Positions 7,647 through 16,102 of a stretch of DNA of 64,000 bases are shown piece by piece (position 1 is the stretch's first letter; each line of letters starts with the position of its first letter). The notes beneath the pieces were generated by a model. It did not search any database. It saw only the letters and a list, made by a program, of their open reading frames with translations, and was not told where the DNA came from. Source of the DNA: Polynucleobacter sp. MWH-UH35A (GTDB taxonomy: Bacteria; Pseudomonadota; Gammaproteobacteria; Burkholderiales; Burkholderiaceae); assembly GCF_018687075.1 (NCBI RefSeq), contig NZ_CP061285.1:1364001-1428000 (forward strand), given 5' to 3'. The translations under genes were made by a program, and so were the position numbers.

Positions 7647-8012
7647 ATCCAAACTCACCACTACAGCAGCCAGTGCTGAAACGGAATCAAAAGCGTTTGC
7701 ATTGACGCCATTGACATCAACATCCTCCCAATTGAACTCTAGCGAGAAATGGGCAGACTCTACAATCAACTCATAACTCGTTGAGGATTTGCTTGCCTCG
7801 CCCCCCTTAGCTTCTTCGCTAACAGGCACCTTTAATGACTCAATAGCAGCAATTAAAGTACTGACCTCATTGCCAGTTAACTCGCGCGTACGCAATACAT
7901 CATCGGTTCGCTTGATGGAAACTTTAGAAACCTCATCGATGGTGAGCTCATATTGATTGAGTCCCAAGTCTTCCCAAACCGTTAACTCTAGAGCAATTGG
8001 ATAGGTCTTCAT
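7635..8012 (-). CDS. hypothetical protein, 125 residues
   Basis: A soluble, acidic protein with no recognised family. It opens MKTYPIALELTVWEDLGLNQ and alternates beta-like strands (YELTIDEVSKVSI, YELIVESAHFSLEF) with a Ser/Glu/Gly linker around residues 70-80. There is no signal peptide or membrane segment. Its ATG overlaps the stop of the upstream Cys-containing gene (TAATG), so the two are translated together. The pairing suggests a joint function, but nothing in the sequence says what it is. Confidence 0.6.
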   Translation of the reverse strand: MKTYPIALELTVWEDLGLNQYELTIDEVSKVSIKRTDDVLRTRELTGNEVSTLIAAIESLKVPVSEEAKGGEASKSSTSYELIVESAHFSLEFNWEDVDVNGVNANAFDSVSALAAVVVSLDLAH

Positions 8013-8239
8013 TAATCCACCTCGTCAACATGGGGTTCATCAAAATGTTCTTTATGAGGTCTGCGCTTAGCCTCTAATTGGACCCACTTACTTTGATTCA
8101 TTCTATAGCTGCAATTTTCAGCGTGATTTTCCAATAAGCCAAAAATAATAGTCGTTGGAATTTTGCAATGCAGGCATCGATATGCATGCTGATGCTCTTC
8201 AATTTTCTCTTGAGGATAGTCGATATAGAATCGCTTCAT
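8012..8239 (-). CDS. hypothetical small protein with Cys/His zinc-binding pattern
   Basis: A 75-residue protein with CLHC (22-25) followed by HAENC (38-42), a CxxC...HxxxC arrangement that could bind one zinc ion. The C-terminus is charged and His/Glu-rich (HKEHFDEPHVDEVD). A strong ribosome site, AAGGAG, sits 5 bp before the ATG. It is the first gene of a two-gene unit with the 125-residue unknown protein, overlapping it by one base. The family is not recognised. A nucleic acid or protein contact role is possible for such a knuckle but unproven. Confidence 0.62.
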   Translation of the reverse strand: MKRFYIDYPQEKIEEHQHAYRCLHCKIPTTIIFGLLENHAENCSYRMNQSKWVQLEAKRRPHKEHFDEPHVDEVD

Positions 8240-8330
8240 TCCAACTCCTTCTAGACTAATCTAGTAGATTGATCTTACACCCCAGACCAGTAAACGTGGT
8301 GATTATTTAGGGTAGTTACCAAGACCCTGG

Positions 8331-9560
8331 CTAACTCTCTAGTTCACCTTCCCATTTAGAGATAACCGCTGTGGCCAAACCATTACCCAATACATTAGTG
8401 GCGGAACGCGCCATATCTAAGAAGTGGTCCACCCCAAGAATCAACAGGACGCCTGCCTCTGGCAGATTAAATTGCGATAGGGTTGCGGCGATGACTACCA
8501 ATGAAGCACGTGGCACCCCCGCAATTCCTTTGGAAGTGATCATGAGGACTAGCAACATCAGAAGCTGCTGACTAAGTTCCATCTCAATTCCATATACCTG
8601 GGCAATAAAGATGGCGGCAAAAGTGCAATACATCATTGAACCGTCTAAGTTAAACGAATATCCCACAGGCAAAACAAATGAGGCAATTTTGTTTTTGCAA
8701 CCAAAGCGCTCTACTCTTTCCAAGGTCATTGGATAAGCCGCCTCAGAACTGGCAGTAGTAAATGCAAGCAAGGCTGGCTCACGAAGCATTTTGACCAAAG
8801 TCAAAGTACGATTTTTCAGAACTAAGGAGCTTATAAGAATAATGACGACCCATAACGCAAAAATTGAAACATAAAAGCTAAGCATAAATTTGCCATAGGT
8901 CATTAATATGCCAACGCCATTTTCTGCAATCACAGAGGAAACTGCTGAGAAGACTGCAACAGGGGCTAACTTCATCACCGCTGTCGTAATTTTGAGCATG
9001 ATGTGAGAGAGCATGTCCAAGTTACGAATGAACTCATCGGCTCGCGCACCCATGCCTGCTGCACCAACACCAAAGAAAACAGCAAACACTACGATTTGCA
9101 AGATCTCATTTTTGGCCATTGCATCAAAGATACTGACAGGGAAAATGTGTCTTATAAACTCTGGCAGATTTAAGCTGGATTTATTTAAACCGGTACTTGC
9201 TGCAATTTCTGGCAGCGTTAATTCAACACCAATGCCTGGTTGCAGAATATTCACCATCACCAAGCCAAGCAACAAAGACACTAGTGACATGGAGATAAAC
9301 CAAGCAAAGGTCTTTAAACCAACTCTGCCAATCGTTGAAGCATCCCCCATTTTTGCGATACCCACCACTAATGTAGAAAACACCAATGGTGCGATGATCA
9401 TCTTAATTAGACGCAAAAATACATCGGTCAAGATCGAAACATATCGGACATACTGATCGGGCAAGACAGAACCTGCGCCATAGAAGTTCACCAGATAACC
9501 AGCCAACACACCCAAGACCATTGCACCCAGAATGAAGTTAGTTAGTTTTTTAGAATTCAT
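8331..9560 (-). CDS. dicarboxylate/amino acid:cation symporter (DAACS family)
   Basis: A 409-residue inner-membrane transporter of the GltP/DctA family with about eight membrane segments and two re-entrant hairpins. Hairpin 1 carries TTASSEAAYPMTLERVE, the family's serine-rich tip. The transmembrane 7 region carries GYSFNLDGSMMY, which matches the NMDGT-type cation/substrate motif. SKGIAGVPRAS (hairpin 2) and LDMARSATNVLGN (segment 8) contribute to the anion-binding site. It should import glutamate, aspartate or C4-dicarboxylates with Na+ or H+; the substrate cannot be fixed here. It is transcribed alone and divergently from the COG3235 gene. Confidence 0.9.
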   Translation of the reverse strand: MNSKKLTNFILGAMVLGVLAGYLVNFYGAGSVLPDQYVRYVSILTDVFLRLIKMIIAPLVFSTLVVGIAKMGDASTIGRVGLKTFAWFISMSLVSLLLGLVMVNILQPGIGVELTLPEIAASTGLNKSSLNLPEFIRHIFPVSIFDAMAKNEILQIVVFAVFFGVGAAGMGARADEFIRNLDMLSHIMLKITTAVMKLAPVAVFSAVSSVIAENGVGILMTYGKFMLSFYVSIFALWVVIILISSLVLKNRTLTLVKMLREPALLAFTTASSEAAYPMTLERVERFGCKNKIASFVLPVGYSFNLDGSMMYCTFAAIFIAQVYGIEMELSQQLLMLLVLMITSKGIAGVPRASLVVIAATLSQFNLPEAGVLLILGVDHFLDMARSATNVLGNGLATAVISKWEGELES

Positions 9561-9697
9561 GGATAGTCCGTATAAATGAGAAAGATATAAGGAAGATTCT
9601 ACCCAGTTATCATCTTCTCCTAGAGAAAGTACGGATAGGTTTTATCCCCACTTTGGTTAGAGTAAGTGATTCATTCACCAAGGAAGTTAGAGGCAAT

Positions 9698-10339
9698 ATG
9701 ATTTGGCTAGGACTGGCAGTAGCAATTTTTCTTGGGGCTCTCTTTTTAAGCCCTCCGCGCGCCTTTCTAAAGCCGCCCTTAACCTGGCTGGCGCCTGCCG
9801 CCATCTTCTTACTGGTCATTGCTTGGAATATCTCACCAAGTCTTCCCGGTCAGCCAGCAGGAAAGTTTTATGGCCTGATTTTCCATTTTTATGGCGCATC
9901 CTTGCTAACCGCCATGTTTGGTCCAGCGATTGCTCTATCTGTGTTGTTTCCCGTAGCGTTTCTGGGGATCTTTGCGATTCAAGGTGACTATGAAGCAGCT
10001 TCGCAACACTATTTGATGGTCTGCGTACTCCCCACAATATTTGCGTATTTATCAATCCAAATGATTCAACGCTTTATCCCAAAACACTTATTTGTTCTCA
10101 TCCTGGGGAATGGCTACGTAGCTGCATTTATGAGTGTAATTTTGTCGGGTACCTTCTTGCTGGTTATCAGGTTGATAGCTGGCGAAGCCAACCAACTTGA
10201 TCTAGAGGGATGGCTTTTAGGCCTGATTATTATTGCATTCATGGAGGGCTCTTTGTCTGGAATGCTTTTAGCAATCCTACTCATCTTTAGACCGCAATGG
10301 GTGTCAACCTATAACGAAGAAGCGTATATGGGTCGATAG
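9698..10339 (+). CDS. COG3235-type membrane protein (ECF-transporter permease-like)
   Basis: A 213-residue integral membrane protein with about seven hydrophobic segments. The ATG at 9698, preceded by AGAGG, is preferred to an upstream TTG at 9653 because the first membrane segment begins right after it. The ending RPQWVSTYNEEAYMGR fits the RPEWV...Y ending of the COG3235 family, often labelled energy-coupling factor transporter permease and related to CbiM-like S components. The transported ion or vitamin is not known. No ATPase or T component gene is nearby. The decayed esterase gene follows 33 bp downstream. Confidence 0.65.
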   Translation: MIWLGLAVAIFLGALFLSPPRAFLKPPLTWLAPAAIFLLVIAWNISPSLPGQPAGKFYGLIFHFYGASLLTAMFGPAIALSVLFPVAFLGIFAIQGDYEAASQHYLMVCVLPTIFAYLSIQMIQRFIPKHLFVLILGNGYVAAFMSVILSGTFLLVIRLIAGEANQLDLEGWLLGLIIIAFMEGSLSGMLLAILLIFRPQWVSTYNEEAYMGR

Positions 10340-10372
10340 TCGTTAACTCCAATTAGCAAATAGAAGAACAAC

Positions 10373-10934
10373 ATGCTGCCATGCATTGAACTCGAAACTA
10401 GCCCAAACCCCACTGCAGCAGTTATTTGGTTGCACGGTCTGGGCGCTGATGGCAATGATTTTGTGCCTATAGTTCCGGAATTAAAGCTTAGCGGATGTCC
10501 AGGCATACGCTTTATATTTCCGAGTGCTCCAAGCATGCCTGTAACGGTTAATGGTGGCTATGTCATGCCTGCGTGGTATGACATCATCGGCAGAAACCCC
10601 ATGGACCCAGAAGATGCGGCCGGTATTCAGAAATCCGCAGCATCGATTGTTAACTTAATAGAAAAGGAAGCTCGTCGAGGTATTGCTTACGACAAGATTG
10701 TCTTGGCTGGGTTTTCTCAAGGCTGCGCAATGGCTTTGCAGCACACCAATCTTTATGGCTCATGGCACTTATGATTCGGTGGTAACTCTTGATCGCGCCC
10801 AAGCGTCATACGCTTTCTTAGAAAAAATGGGCTATCAAGTAGATTGGAATGAGTATCCCATGGAGCACTCCGTCAACTATGAAGAGCTTGTAGATATATC
10901 CCACTTCTTACAAGCGGTGCTGTTTGCTAAATAA
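10373..10934 (+). pseudogene. carboxylesterase/phospholipase gene broken by an internal frameshifting deletion
   Basis: The first part (10373-10774) encodes a normal alpha/beta-hydrolase start with WLHGLGADGNDFV and the nucleophile motif GFSQGCAMAL, then runs off into NLYGSWHL and stops. The next frame, entered near 10750, continues with PIFMAHGTYDSVV (catalytic Asp) and PMEHSV (catalytic His) to 10934. Intact relatives of about 220 residues have some 35-40 residues between ALQHT and PIFMAHG. These are missing here and the deletion is not a multiple of three. Neither fragment holds the full Ser-Asp-His triad, so the gene is very likely non-functional. A sequencing error alone cannot explain the missing core. 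Confidence 0.85.
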
Positions 10935-10944
10935 TCCAAAAAGA

Positions 10945-10968
10945 AATAGGGCTCACGTGAGCCCTATT
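10945..10968. terminator. perfect 24-bp palindrome, bidirectional terminator
   Basis: AATAGGGCTCAC is followed directly by its exact complement GTGAGCCCTATT, giving a 12-bp GC-rich inverted repeat. It sits between the converging ends of the esterase pseudogene (10934) and the TRAP receptor gene (10986). There is no long T run on either side, so it may act with other factors. Confidence 0.6.
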
Positions 10969-10985
10969 GCAAACATATTTCGACC

Positions 10986-12068
10986 TTACAGTTTTTTATT
11001 AAAACTGTATTGTGAAAATGCCTGCTCTGCCACATTAAACCACTGCGCTTCCATATTTCTAAAGGCGCGGTAGTCGTCAAAAATCTTCTTGAATTGCGGA
11101 TTCTTGGCAGACTCTTCTGCGTAAGTTTCTTGACTAGCTTTAAAGCATGCATCTAGGACTGAAGTGTTGAACTTGCGCAAAACCGCACCATTTTGGAGGA
11201 GGCGCTGCAGTGCAGGCGGATTAAGTGCATCGTACTTTGCGCACATATCGGTATGAGCTTCGAAACAAGCAGCTTCCCATGCTGCTTGGTAGGAGGGTGG
11301 CAAAGCATCCCACTGCTTTTTGTTCACCAAGAAAGAAAGGCCGGCAGCACCCTCCCAGAATGCAGGGTAGTAGTAATTCTTAGCTACCTTTGCCAAGCCC
11401 AATTTCTCATCATCATAGGGCCCAACAAACTCAGCAGCATCAATCGTGCCTTTTTCCAAGGCTGAATAAATTTCGCCAGCAGGAAGTTGTTGTGGCACCA
11501 CGCCTAGTTTTGCAAGCACCTGCCCAGCAAATCCAGCGATACGAAATTTCAGGCCCTTGAGGTCCTCCGGCGATTTAATTTCTTTGCGAAACCAGCCACC
11601 CATTTGCGTGCCGGTTTGACCGCCTAAGAAATTCACAATGTTGTAGCTGGCGTAAAGTTCGCGCATTAACTTCATGCCGTTGCCATGCAGCATCCATGCA
11701 GATTGCTGGCGAGCAGTCATACCAAATGGTGCGGCAGTATCGAAAATGAAAGCACTATTTTTACCCAAGTAGTAATAACTAGCAGTATGTCCACACTCTA
11801 CTGTGCCATTTTGGACCGCATCCAAAACTTGCAGTGGCGGGACCACCTCTCCCGCAGCAAATACTTTGACATTAAATTTGCCATCCGTTGCTTTACGCAA
11901 TGCATTAGCAAATACTTCGGGAGTGCCGAATAATGTATCCAATGATTTTGGAAAGCTAGATACCAAACGCCAATTGAGGGTTGGTAAACCTTGAGCAATC
12001 GATGGGGTAGCCAAGGCTGCAGCGCCTGCACCAATGGTAGCTTTCTTTAAAAATGATCGTCTTTGCAT
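10986..12068 (-). CDS. TRAP transporter substrate-binding protein, TakP-like (DctP family)
   Basis: A 360-residue periplasmic receptor with a twin-arginine signal: MQRRSFLKK, a hydrophobic stretch and a cut near SIAQ. The ATG at 12068 is chosen because AAAGGAG lies 8 bp upstream; a GTG at 12077 falls inside that site. The body matches the alpha-keto acid receptor TakP: AAGEVVPPLQVLDAVQNGTV, QTGTQMGGWFRKEI, LKFRIAG (carboxylate-binding Arg) and EFVGPYDDEKLGLAKVAKNY. It should bind pyruvate-like or other 2-oxo acids for a DctQM membrane complex. No dctQ or dctM is in the window, so it relies on a distant permease. Confidence 0.87.
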   Translation of the reverse strand: MQRRSFLKKATIGAGAAALATPSIAQGLPTLNWRLVSSFPKSLDTLFGTPEVFANALRKATDGKFNVKVFAAGEVVPPLQVLDAVQNGTVECGHTASYYYLGKNSAFIFDTAAPFGMTARQQSAWMLHGNGMKLMRELYASYNIVNFLGGQTGTQMGGWFRKEIKSPEDLKGLKFRIAGFAGQVLAKLGVVPQQLPAGEIYSALEKGTIDAAEFVGPYDDEKLGLAKVAKNYYYPAFWEGAAGLSFLVNKKQWDALPPSYQAAWEAACFEAHTDMCAKYDALNPPALQRLLQNGAVLRKFNTSVLDACFKASQETYAEESAKNPQFKKIFDDYRAFRNMEAQWFNVAEQAFSQYSFNKKL

Positions 12069-12157
12069 TGCCGTCACTCCTTTAAAAATAAGTCTGTTGT
12101 TTGCCGCTTTTTTTGTTTCTTTTTTTGCTTCTCTTTTGCTTCTTTTTATTTATGCGT

Positions 12158-13504
12158 TTATTTTCCGCCAACTGTCATTGAGCCTAACAGGATCGAGCCA
12201 GTTTCTTTGGTGCCTCGGATTAAGGTATCACTACCAATGAGTTGGATGTCCATTAACATATCGCGCAAATTACCAGCTATGGTGACCTCTTCAACAGGGT
12301 ATTGGATCTCGCCATTCTCAACCCAGTAACCAAATGCACCGCGTGAATAATCACCCGTCACATAGTTAACACCTTGCCCCATTAACTCAGTTACCAATAG
12401 GCCAGTACCCATTTCTTTTAGTAGGGCAGGTAAACCACCTTTCGGGGTTTTCTTGCTCTTGAGTGTAAGGTGGTGTGAGCCGCCTGCATTGCCAGTAGTT
12501 TTCATACCTAGCTTACGGGCTGAGTAGGTGGATAAAAAATAGCCCTCCAGAATCCCTCTATCTACCACTGTGCGTGCAGATGTTTTGACACCTTCTTCGT
12601 CAAATGGTGCGCTACCAGTCATAGACTTGAGATGCGGATCTTCAAATACGCTGATGTGTTTAGGAAGAACTTGCTTACCTAGGCTATCAAGCAGAAAGCT
12701 GGAGCGGCGATATAAAGCACCGCCGGAAACTGCTTGCACAAGACCACCCAATAAACCCGCAGCCAAGGGGGCCTCAAAGATCACTGGGCAACGACGAGTC
12801 GTTAAGGATCTTGCCTTCAGTCGTGACAAAGCTCTTTGCGCCGCATAGGCTCCAATTGCTGCCGGGTCTGCGAGCTCTTCAGGAATACGAGAACTGGAGT
12901 ACCAGTCATCACGCTGCATATGTGTCTTCTTGCCACCCTCACTTGCAATTGGTGCACAAGAAATATAGTGCCGAGAAAATGGGTATCCGCCCATAAATCC
13001 CTGAGACGTACCCATCATGAAATGCGCGTGATGCGCTGAAACTGATGCGCCATCGTTATTCTGAATTTGCTTACTCACAGAAAATGCAGCGCTTTCGGCA
13101 GTACGCGCAATCTCGACAGCACGAGTTGCATCCAAATTCCAAGGATGAAACAAATCAAGATCTAAAGGATTTTTTTCTAAGAGCTCAGCTTCAGCGGGGC
13201 CTGCACACAAATCTTCTGCCGTGTGTTGTGCGATGTGATAAGCAGCATCTACCGTGGCCTTCAAGGACTCTTTAGAAAAGTCACTTGTACTAGCGTTACC
13301 ACGACGGTGACCTAAAAACACCGTAACCCCAACCTGCTTATCCAAGCTTTGCTCAATGGTCTCTACCTCGCCTTTGCGTACGGTCACCGAGAGGCCCTGC
13401 CCTTCCGAAACCTCAGCAACGGCATCCGAGGCGCCCCTTCTTTTGGCCTCTTTGAGCATGAAATCGATGATTTCTTGAAACTGATTGGATGTGTATGTAA
13501 ACAT
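12158..13504 (-). CDS. pmbA: metalloprotease PmbA/TldE-type subunit
   Basis: A 448-residue member of the TldD/PmbA family (U62). The N-terminal region has VTVRKGEVETIEQSLDKQ; the C-terminal domain has PAGLLGGLVQ-like AAGLLGGLVQAVSG, FDEEGVKT and the glycine-rich end GVNYVTGDYSRGAFGYWVENG. In E. coli TldD and TldE form a cytosolic protease complex that matures microcin B17 and degrades CcdA; only TldD carries the catalytic HExxxH. This protein lacks that motif, as expected for the E subunit. No tldD is in the window. Its start is 26 bp from the divergent mog start. Confidence 0.93.
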   Translation of the reverse strand: MFTYTSNQFQEIIDFMLKEAKRRGASDAVAEVSEGQGLSVTVRKGEVETIEQSLDKQVGVTVFLGHRRGNASTSDFSKESLKATVDAAYHIAQHTAEDLCAGPAEAELLEKNPLDLDLFHPWNLDATRAVEIARTAESAAFSVSKQIQNNDGASVSAHHAHFMMGTSQGFMGGYPFSRHYISCAPIASEGGKKTHMQRDDWYSSSRIPEELADPAAIGAYAAQRALSRLKARSLTTRRCPVIFEAPLAAGLLGGLVQAVSGGALYRRSSFLLDSLGKQVLPKHISVFEDPHLKSMTGSAPFDEEGVKTSARTVVDRGILEGYFLSTYSARKLGMKTTGNAGGSHHLTLKSKKTPKGGLPALLKEMGTGLLVTELMGQGVNYVTGDYSRGAFGYWVENGEIQYPVEEVTIAGNLRDMLMDIQLIGSDTLIRGTKETGSILLGSMTVGGK

Positions 13505-13530
13505 GCCCTAATAATAGCTAGAATAGAAAC

Positions 13531-14154
13531 ATGAAGCATACAGAAGCCCTAAAACGAAATAGCCCAAATGAGGTCAAAATCGGCCTCATTTCCATCTCAG
13601 ATCGCGCCAGCAAAGGCGTTTACCAGGACGAAGGCATCCCAGCCCTGCAAACTTGGCTAATGAAGGCCATCAGCAATCCTTGTGTTTTTCATGAGCGCCT
13701 GATTGCCGATGAGCTTGAAATCATTACCGAGTCGATTGTCGAGCTTGTAGACGAGCTGGGTTGCGATTTGGTTCTGACCACAGGTGGAACAGGCCCCTCC
13801 AGAAGGGATGTCACGCCTGAGGCTACTCTAGATGCTGGAACCCGTGAGATGCCTGGCTTTGGCGAACAAATGCGTCAAATCAGCTTGAACTTTGTACCTA
13901 CCGCCATTTTGTCCAGACAAACTGCTGTCCTTAGAGAGATCGAAGATCATGCCGCCCTAGTAATTAACCTACCAGGACAACCTAAAGCAATTGCAGAAAC
14001 GTTGGAAGGCCTTAAAGATGAAAACGGCAAATCGATCGTTCCCGGCATCTTTGCTGCCGTGCCGTACTGCATTGATTTGATCGGCGGCCCTTATATTGAA
14101 ACCGATGAAACCATCATTAAGGTCTTTAGGCCGAAGAGCGCCCTCAAAAAATGA
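13531..14154 (+). CDS. mog: molybdopterin adenylyltransferase
   Basis: A 207-residue cytosolic enzyme of molybdenum cofactor synthesis that adenylylates molybdopterin before metal insertion by MoeA. The family signatures are clear: IGLISISDRASKGVYQDEG (17-35), the LTTGGTGPSRRDVTPEAT loop (about 84-101) that binds molybdopterin, and LPGQPKAI near 151-158. Length is slightly above the usual 195 residues. It stands alone here, divergent from pmbA, and ends at a terminator. No other moa or moe gene is present. Confidence 0.93.
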   Translation: MKHTEALKRNSPNEVKIGLISISDRASKGVYQDEGIPALQTWLMKAISNPCVFHERLIADELEIITESIVELVDELGCDLVLTTGGTGPSRRDVTPEATLDAGTREMPGFGEQMRQISLNFVPTAILSRQTAVLREIEDHAALVINLPGQPKAIAETLEGLKDENGKSIVPGIFAAVPYCIDLIGGPYIETDETIIKVFRPKSALKK

Positions 14155-14175
14155 TTAGGCGTTTGAGCAGATAAA

Positions 14176-14203
14176 CAAAAAGTCCGCACTGCGGACCTTT
14201 TTA
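14176..14203. terminator. Rho-independent terminator between mog and orn
   Basis: GTCCGC and GCGGAC form a short GC-rich stem around ACT, flanked by A and T runs (AAAAA before, CTTTTTA after) that extend the pairing. Placed between the converging mog and orn genes, it can serve both strands. Confidence 0.75.
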
Positions 14204-14234
14204 CTATTATTGCCACTTTACGATGTTGATCCAC

Positions 14235-14831
14235 TCATGACGGCAACGGTACGATAAATTTCTCGCGGTAGTATTTGAGCTCTTCAATTGACTCTTCAAT
14301 ATCAGCAAGGGCCGTATGGGCCTGCTTCTTGGTAAAACCTTTTACCAACTCAGGGTGCCAACGCTTGCATAACTCTTTTAATGTAGACACATCTATGTTT
14401 CGATAATGAAAATATGCCTCTAACTTCGGCATGTACTTCGCCATAAAGCGTCTGTCTTGTCCAATCGTATTGCCACACATTGGCGCAATACCCGCTTTAA
14501 TGTATTTCTTTAAAAAGGCAATGCACTCCGCCTCAACAGTTGCCTCATCCAAGGTAGATTCTTTCACCTTATCAATTAAGCCAGAGCGACCATGCGTTCC
14601 CTTATTCCAAGCATCCATCGCATCCAATACAGCATCCTCTTGATGCACTACCCAGACAGGCGCTGTGGCAATGGTATTGAGGTGGGCATCTGTAACGATG
14701 ATGGCGATCTCTAAAATTCGCTCGGTTTCTGGGTTCAAGCCTGACATTTCCATATCGACCCAAATCAGGTGTTCGCTGGCTGGTGCCGTCTTATTTGCCG
14801 CCGTGGCTGTGGTGTTGATTTGCTCGCTCAT
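14235..14831 (-). CDS. orn: oligoribonuclease
   Basis: A 198-residue 3'-5' exoribonuclease of the DEDDh family that degrades two-residue RNA fragments, including pGpG from c-di-GMP turnover. Motif I is [20 protein letters not shown] (about 24-43), motif [13 protein letters not shown] (about 121-131), and motif [22 protein letters not shown] with the Asp and His of the active site. The N-terminus has an extra 20-residue Ala/Thr-rich leader before LIWVDMEM, as in other Burkholderiales. The gene starts 15 bp from the divergent Ste24 protease gene. Confidence 0.96.
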   Translation of the reverse strand: MSEQINTTATAANKTAPASEHLIWVDMEMSGLNPETERILEIAIIVTDAHLNTIATAPVWVVHQEDAVLDAMDAWNKGTHGRSGLIDKVKESTLDEATVEAECIAFLKKYIKAGIAPMCGNTIGQDRRFMAKYMPKLEAYFHYRNIDVSTLKELCKRWHPELVKGFTKKQAHTALADIEESIEELKYYREKFIVPLPS

Positions 14832-14846
14832 ATCTATAATGATCTC

Positions 14847-16100
14847 ATGACATTCACAATTGTTTTTCTAATCGCCTTTATTGCTAGTTTTGGCTTGCGC
14901 CACTGGCTGTCCCAACGTCAAATTCGCTACGTTGCGCAGCATCGTAATGCTGTACCCGCTGAATTCTCTGAAAAAGTGACTTTAGCCGAACATCAAAAAG
15001 CGGCCGACTACACCATCTCTAAATTACGTCTTGGCATCCTCGAAAATGGAGTCAGTGCCATCATTTTAATTGGCTTCACCTTAGTGGGCGGTTTACAGAT
15101 TTTAAATATGGCGTTACTGCAATTATTCGGCGAAGGTATTGCCCAGCAAATTGCCTTGCTCGTGTCTATTGTGCTTATTTCCGGAATACTCGACATCCCT
15201 TTTTCTTGGTATAAGCAGTTTCACCTGGAAGAGCGCTTTGGCTTTAATCGCATGACTAAAAAATTATTCTTCTCGGATATGTTTAAAGGTATGTCGGTTG
15301 GCGGGGCTATTGGCATTCCACTTCTCTGGGTCATCTTGACTTTGATGGCTAAGGCTGGAGACTTTTGGTGGCTGTGGGCGTGGATTGTGTTGACTGTGTT
15401 TAGCTTACTGATGCAATGGATTTTTCCAACTTTTATTGCGCCACTCTTTAATAAGTTTCAAACTTTGGAAGATGGTCCACTGAAGACACAAATTGAAGCG
15501 CTACTCCAGCGTTGTGACTTTGCGAGCCAAGGGCTATTTGTGATGGATGGCAGTAAGCGTAGCGCTCATGGCAATGCATTCTTTGCCGGCATGGGCAAAG
15601 CTAAGCGTATTGTATTTTTTGATACCTTAATTGAGAAGCTTAATCCCGGTGAAGTAGAGGCCGTATTGGCGCATGAGCTTGGCCACTACAAACGTAACCA
15701 TATCCGCAAACGCCTCTTAGTCTCATTTGCCTTGAGCTTTGGAATGTTTGCACTCTTAGGCTGGATTAGTACAAAGGCTTGGTTCTATACCGAATTAGGT
15801 GTAATGCCCAATCTGAATGGCTATAACGGCGGCCTCGCTTTAGCACTCTTTATGTTGATCTCGCCTGTATTTAGCTTTTTCTTTACACCGCTATCGAGCC
15901 TAGCATCACGCAAGCATGAATACGAAGCCGATGGCTTTGCTGCTGAGAAATCTTCTGCAAAAGATTTAATCACCGCGCTAGTGAAGCTATATCAAGATAA
16001 CGCTTCAACACTAACGCCAGATCCAATCTATACCGCGTTCTACAGCTCGCATCCACCCGCTCCATTGCGTATTGCCAACTTACAACGGTTTAGCTCATAA
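14847..16100 (+). CDS. M48 family (Ste24-type) membrane metalloprotease
   Basis: A 417-residue integral membrane zinc protease. The catalytic HExxH is seen in [15 protein letters not shown] (about 268-282), with the third ligand glutamate in HEYEADGFA near 354-362. Hydrophobic segments lie at about 1-20, 60-85, 95-120, 145-170, 175-195, 290-310 and 325-350. The protein opens [11 protein letters not shown]; a longer frame would extend into orn and is not credible. Eukaryotic Ste24 trims CAAX proteins; bacterial members are thought to act in membrane protein quality control. rsgA starts 2 bp after its stop, so the two form an operon. Confidence 0.9.
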   Translation: MTFTIVFLIAFIASFGLRHWLSQRQIRYVAQHRNAVPAEFSEKVTLAEHQKAADYTISKLRLGILENGVSAIILIGFTLVGGLQILNMALLQLFGEGIAQQIALLVSIVLISGILDIPFSWYKQFHLEERFGFNRMTKKLFFSDMFKGMSVGGAIGIPLLWVILTLMAKAGDFWWLWAWIVLTVFSLLMQWIFPTFIAPLFNKFQTLEDGPLKTQIEALLQRCDFASQGLFVMDGSKRSAHGNAFFAGMGKAKRIVFFDTLIEKLNPGEVEAVLAHELGHYKRNHIRKRLLVSFALSFGMFALLGWISTKAWFYTELGVMPNLNGYNGGLALALFMLISPVFSFFFTPLSSLASRKHEYEADGFAAEKSSAKDLITALVKLYQDNASTLTPDPIYTAFYSSHPPAPLRIANLQRFSS

Positions 16101-16102
16101 CA

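Noticed and set aside
9653-9697. Longer N-terminus of the COG3235 protein from a TTG
   Set aside because: It adds charged residues before the first membrane segment and lacks a ribosome site; the ATG at 9698 has AGAGG.
12034-12329. Hydrophobic plus-strand frames across the pyrimidine-rich gap
   Set aside because: The apparent membrane segments are just translation of T-rich sequence (Phe, Leu, Ser). They run into pmbA antisense.
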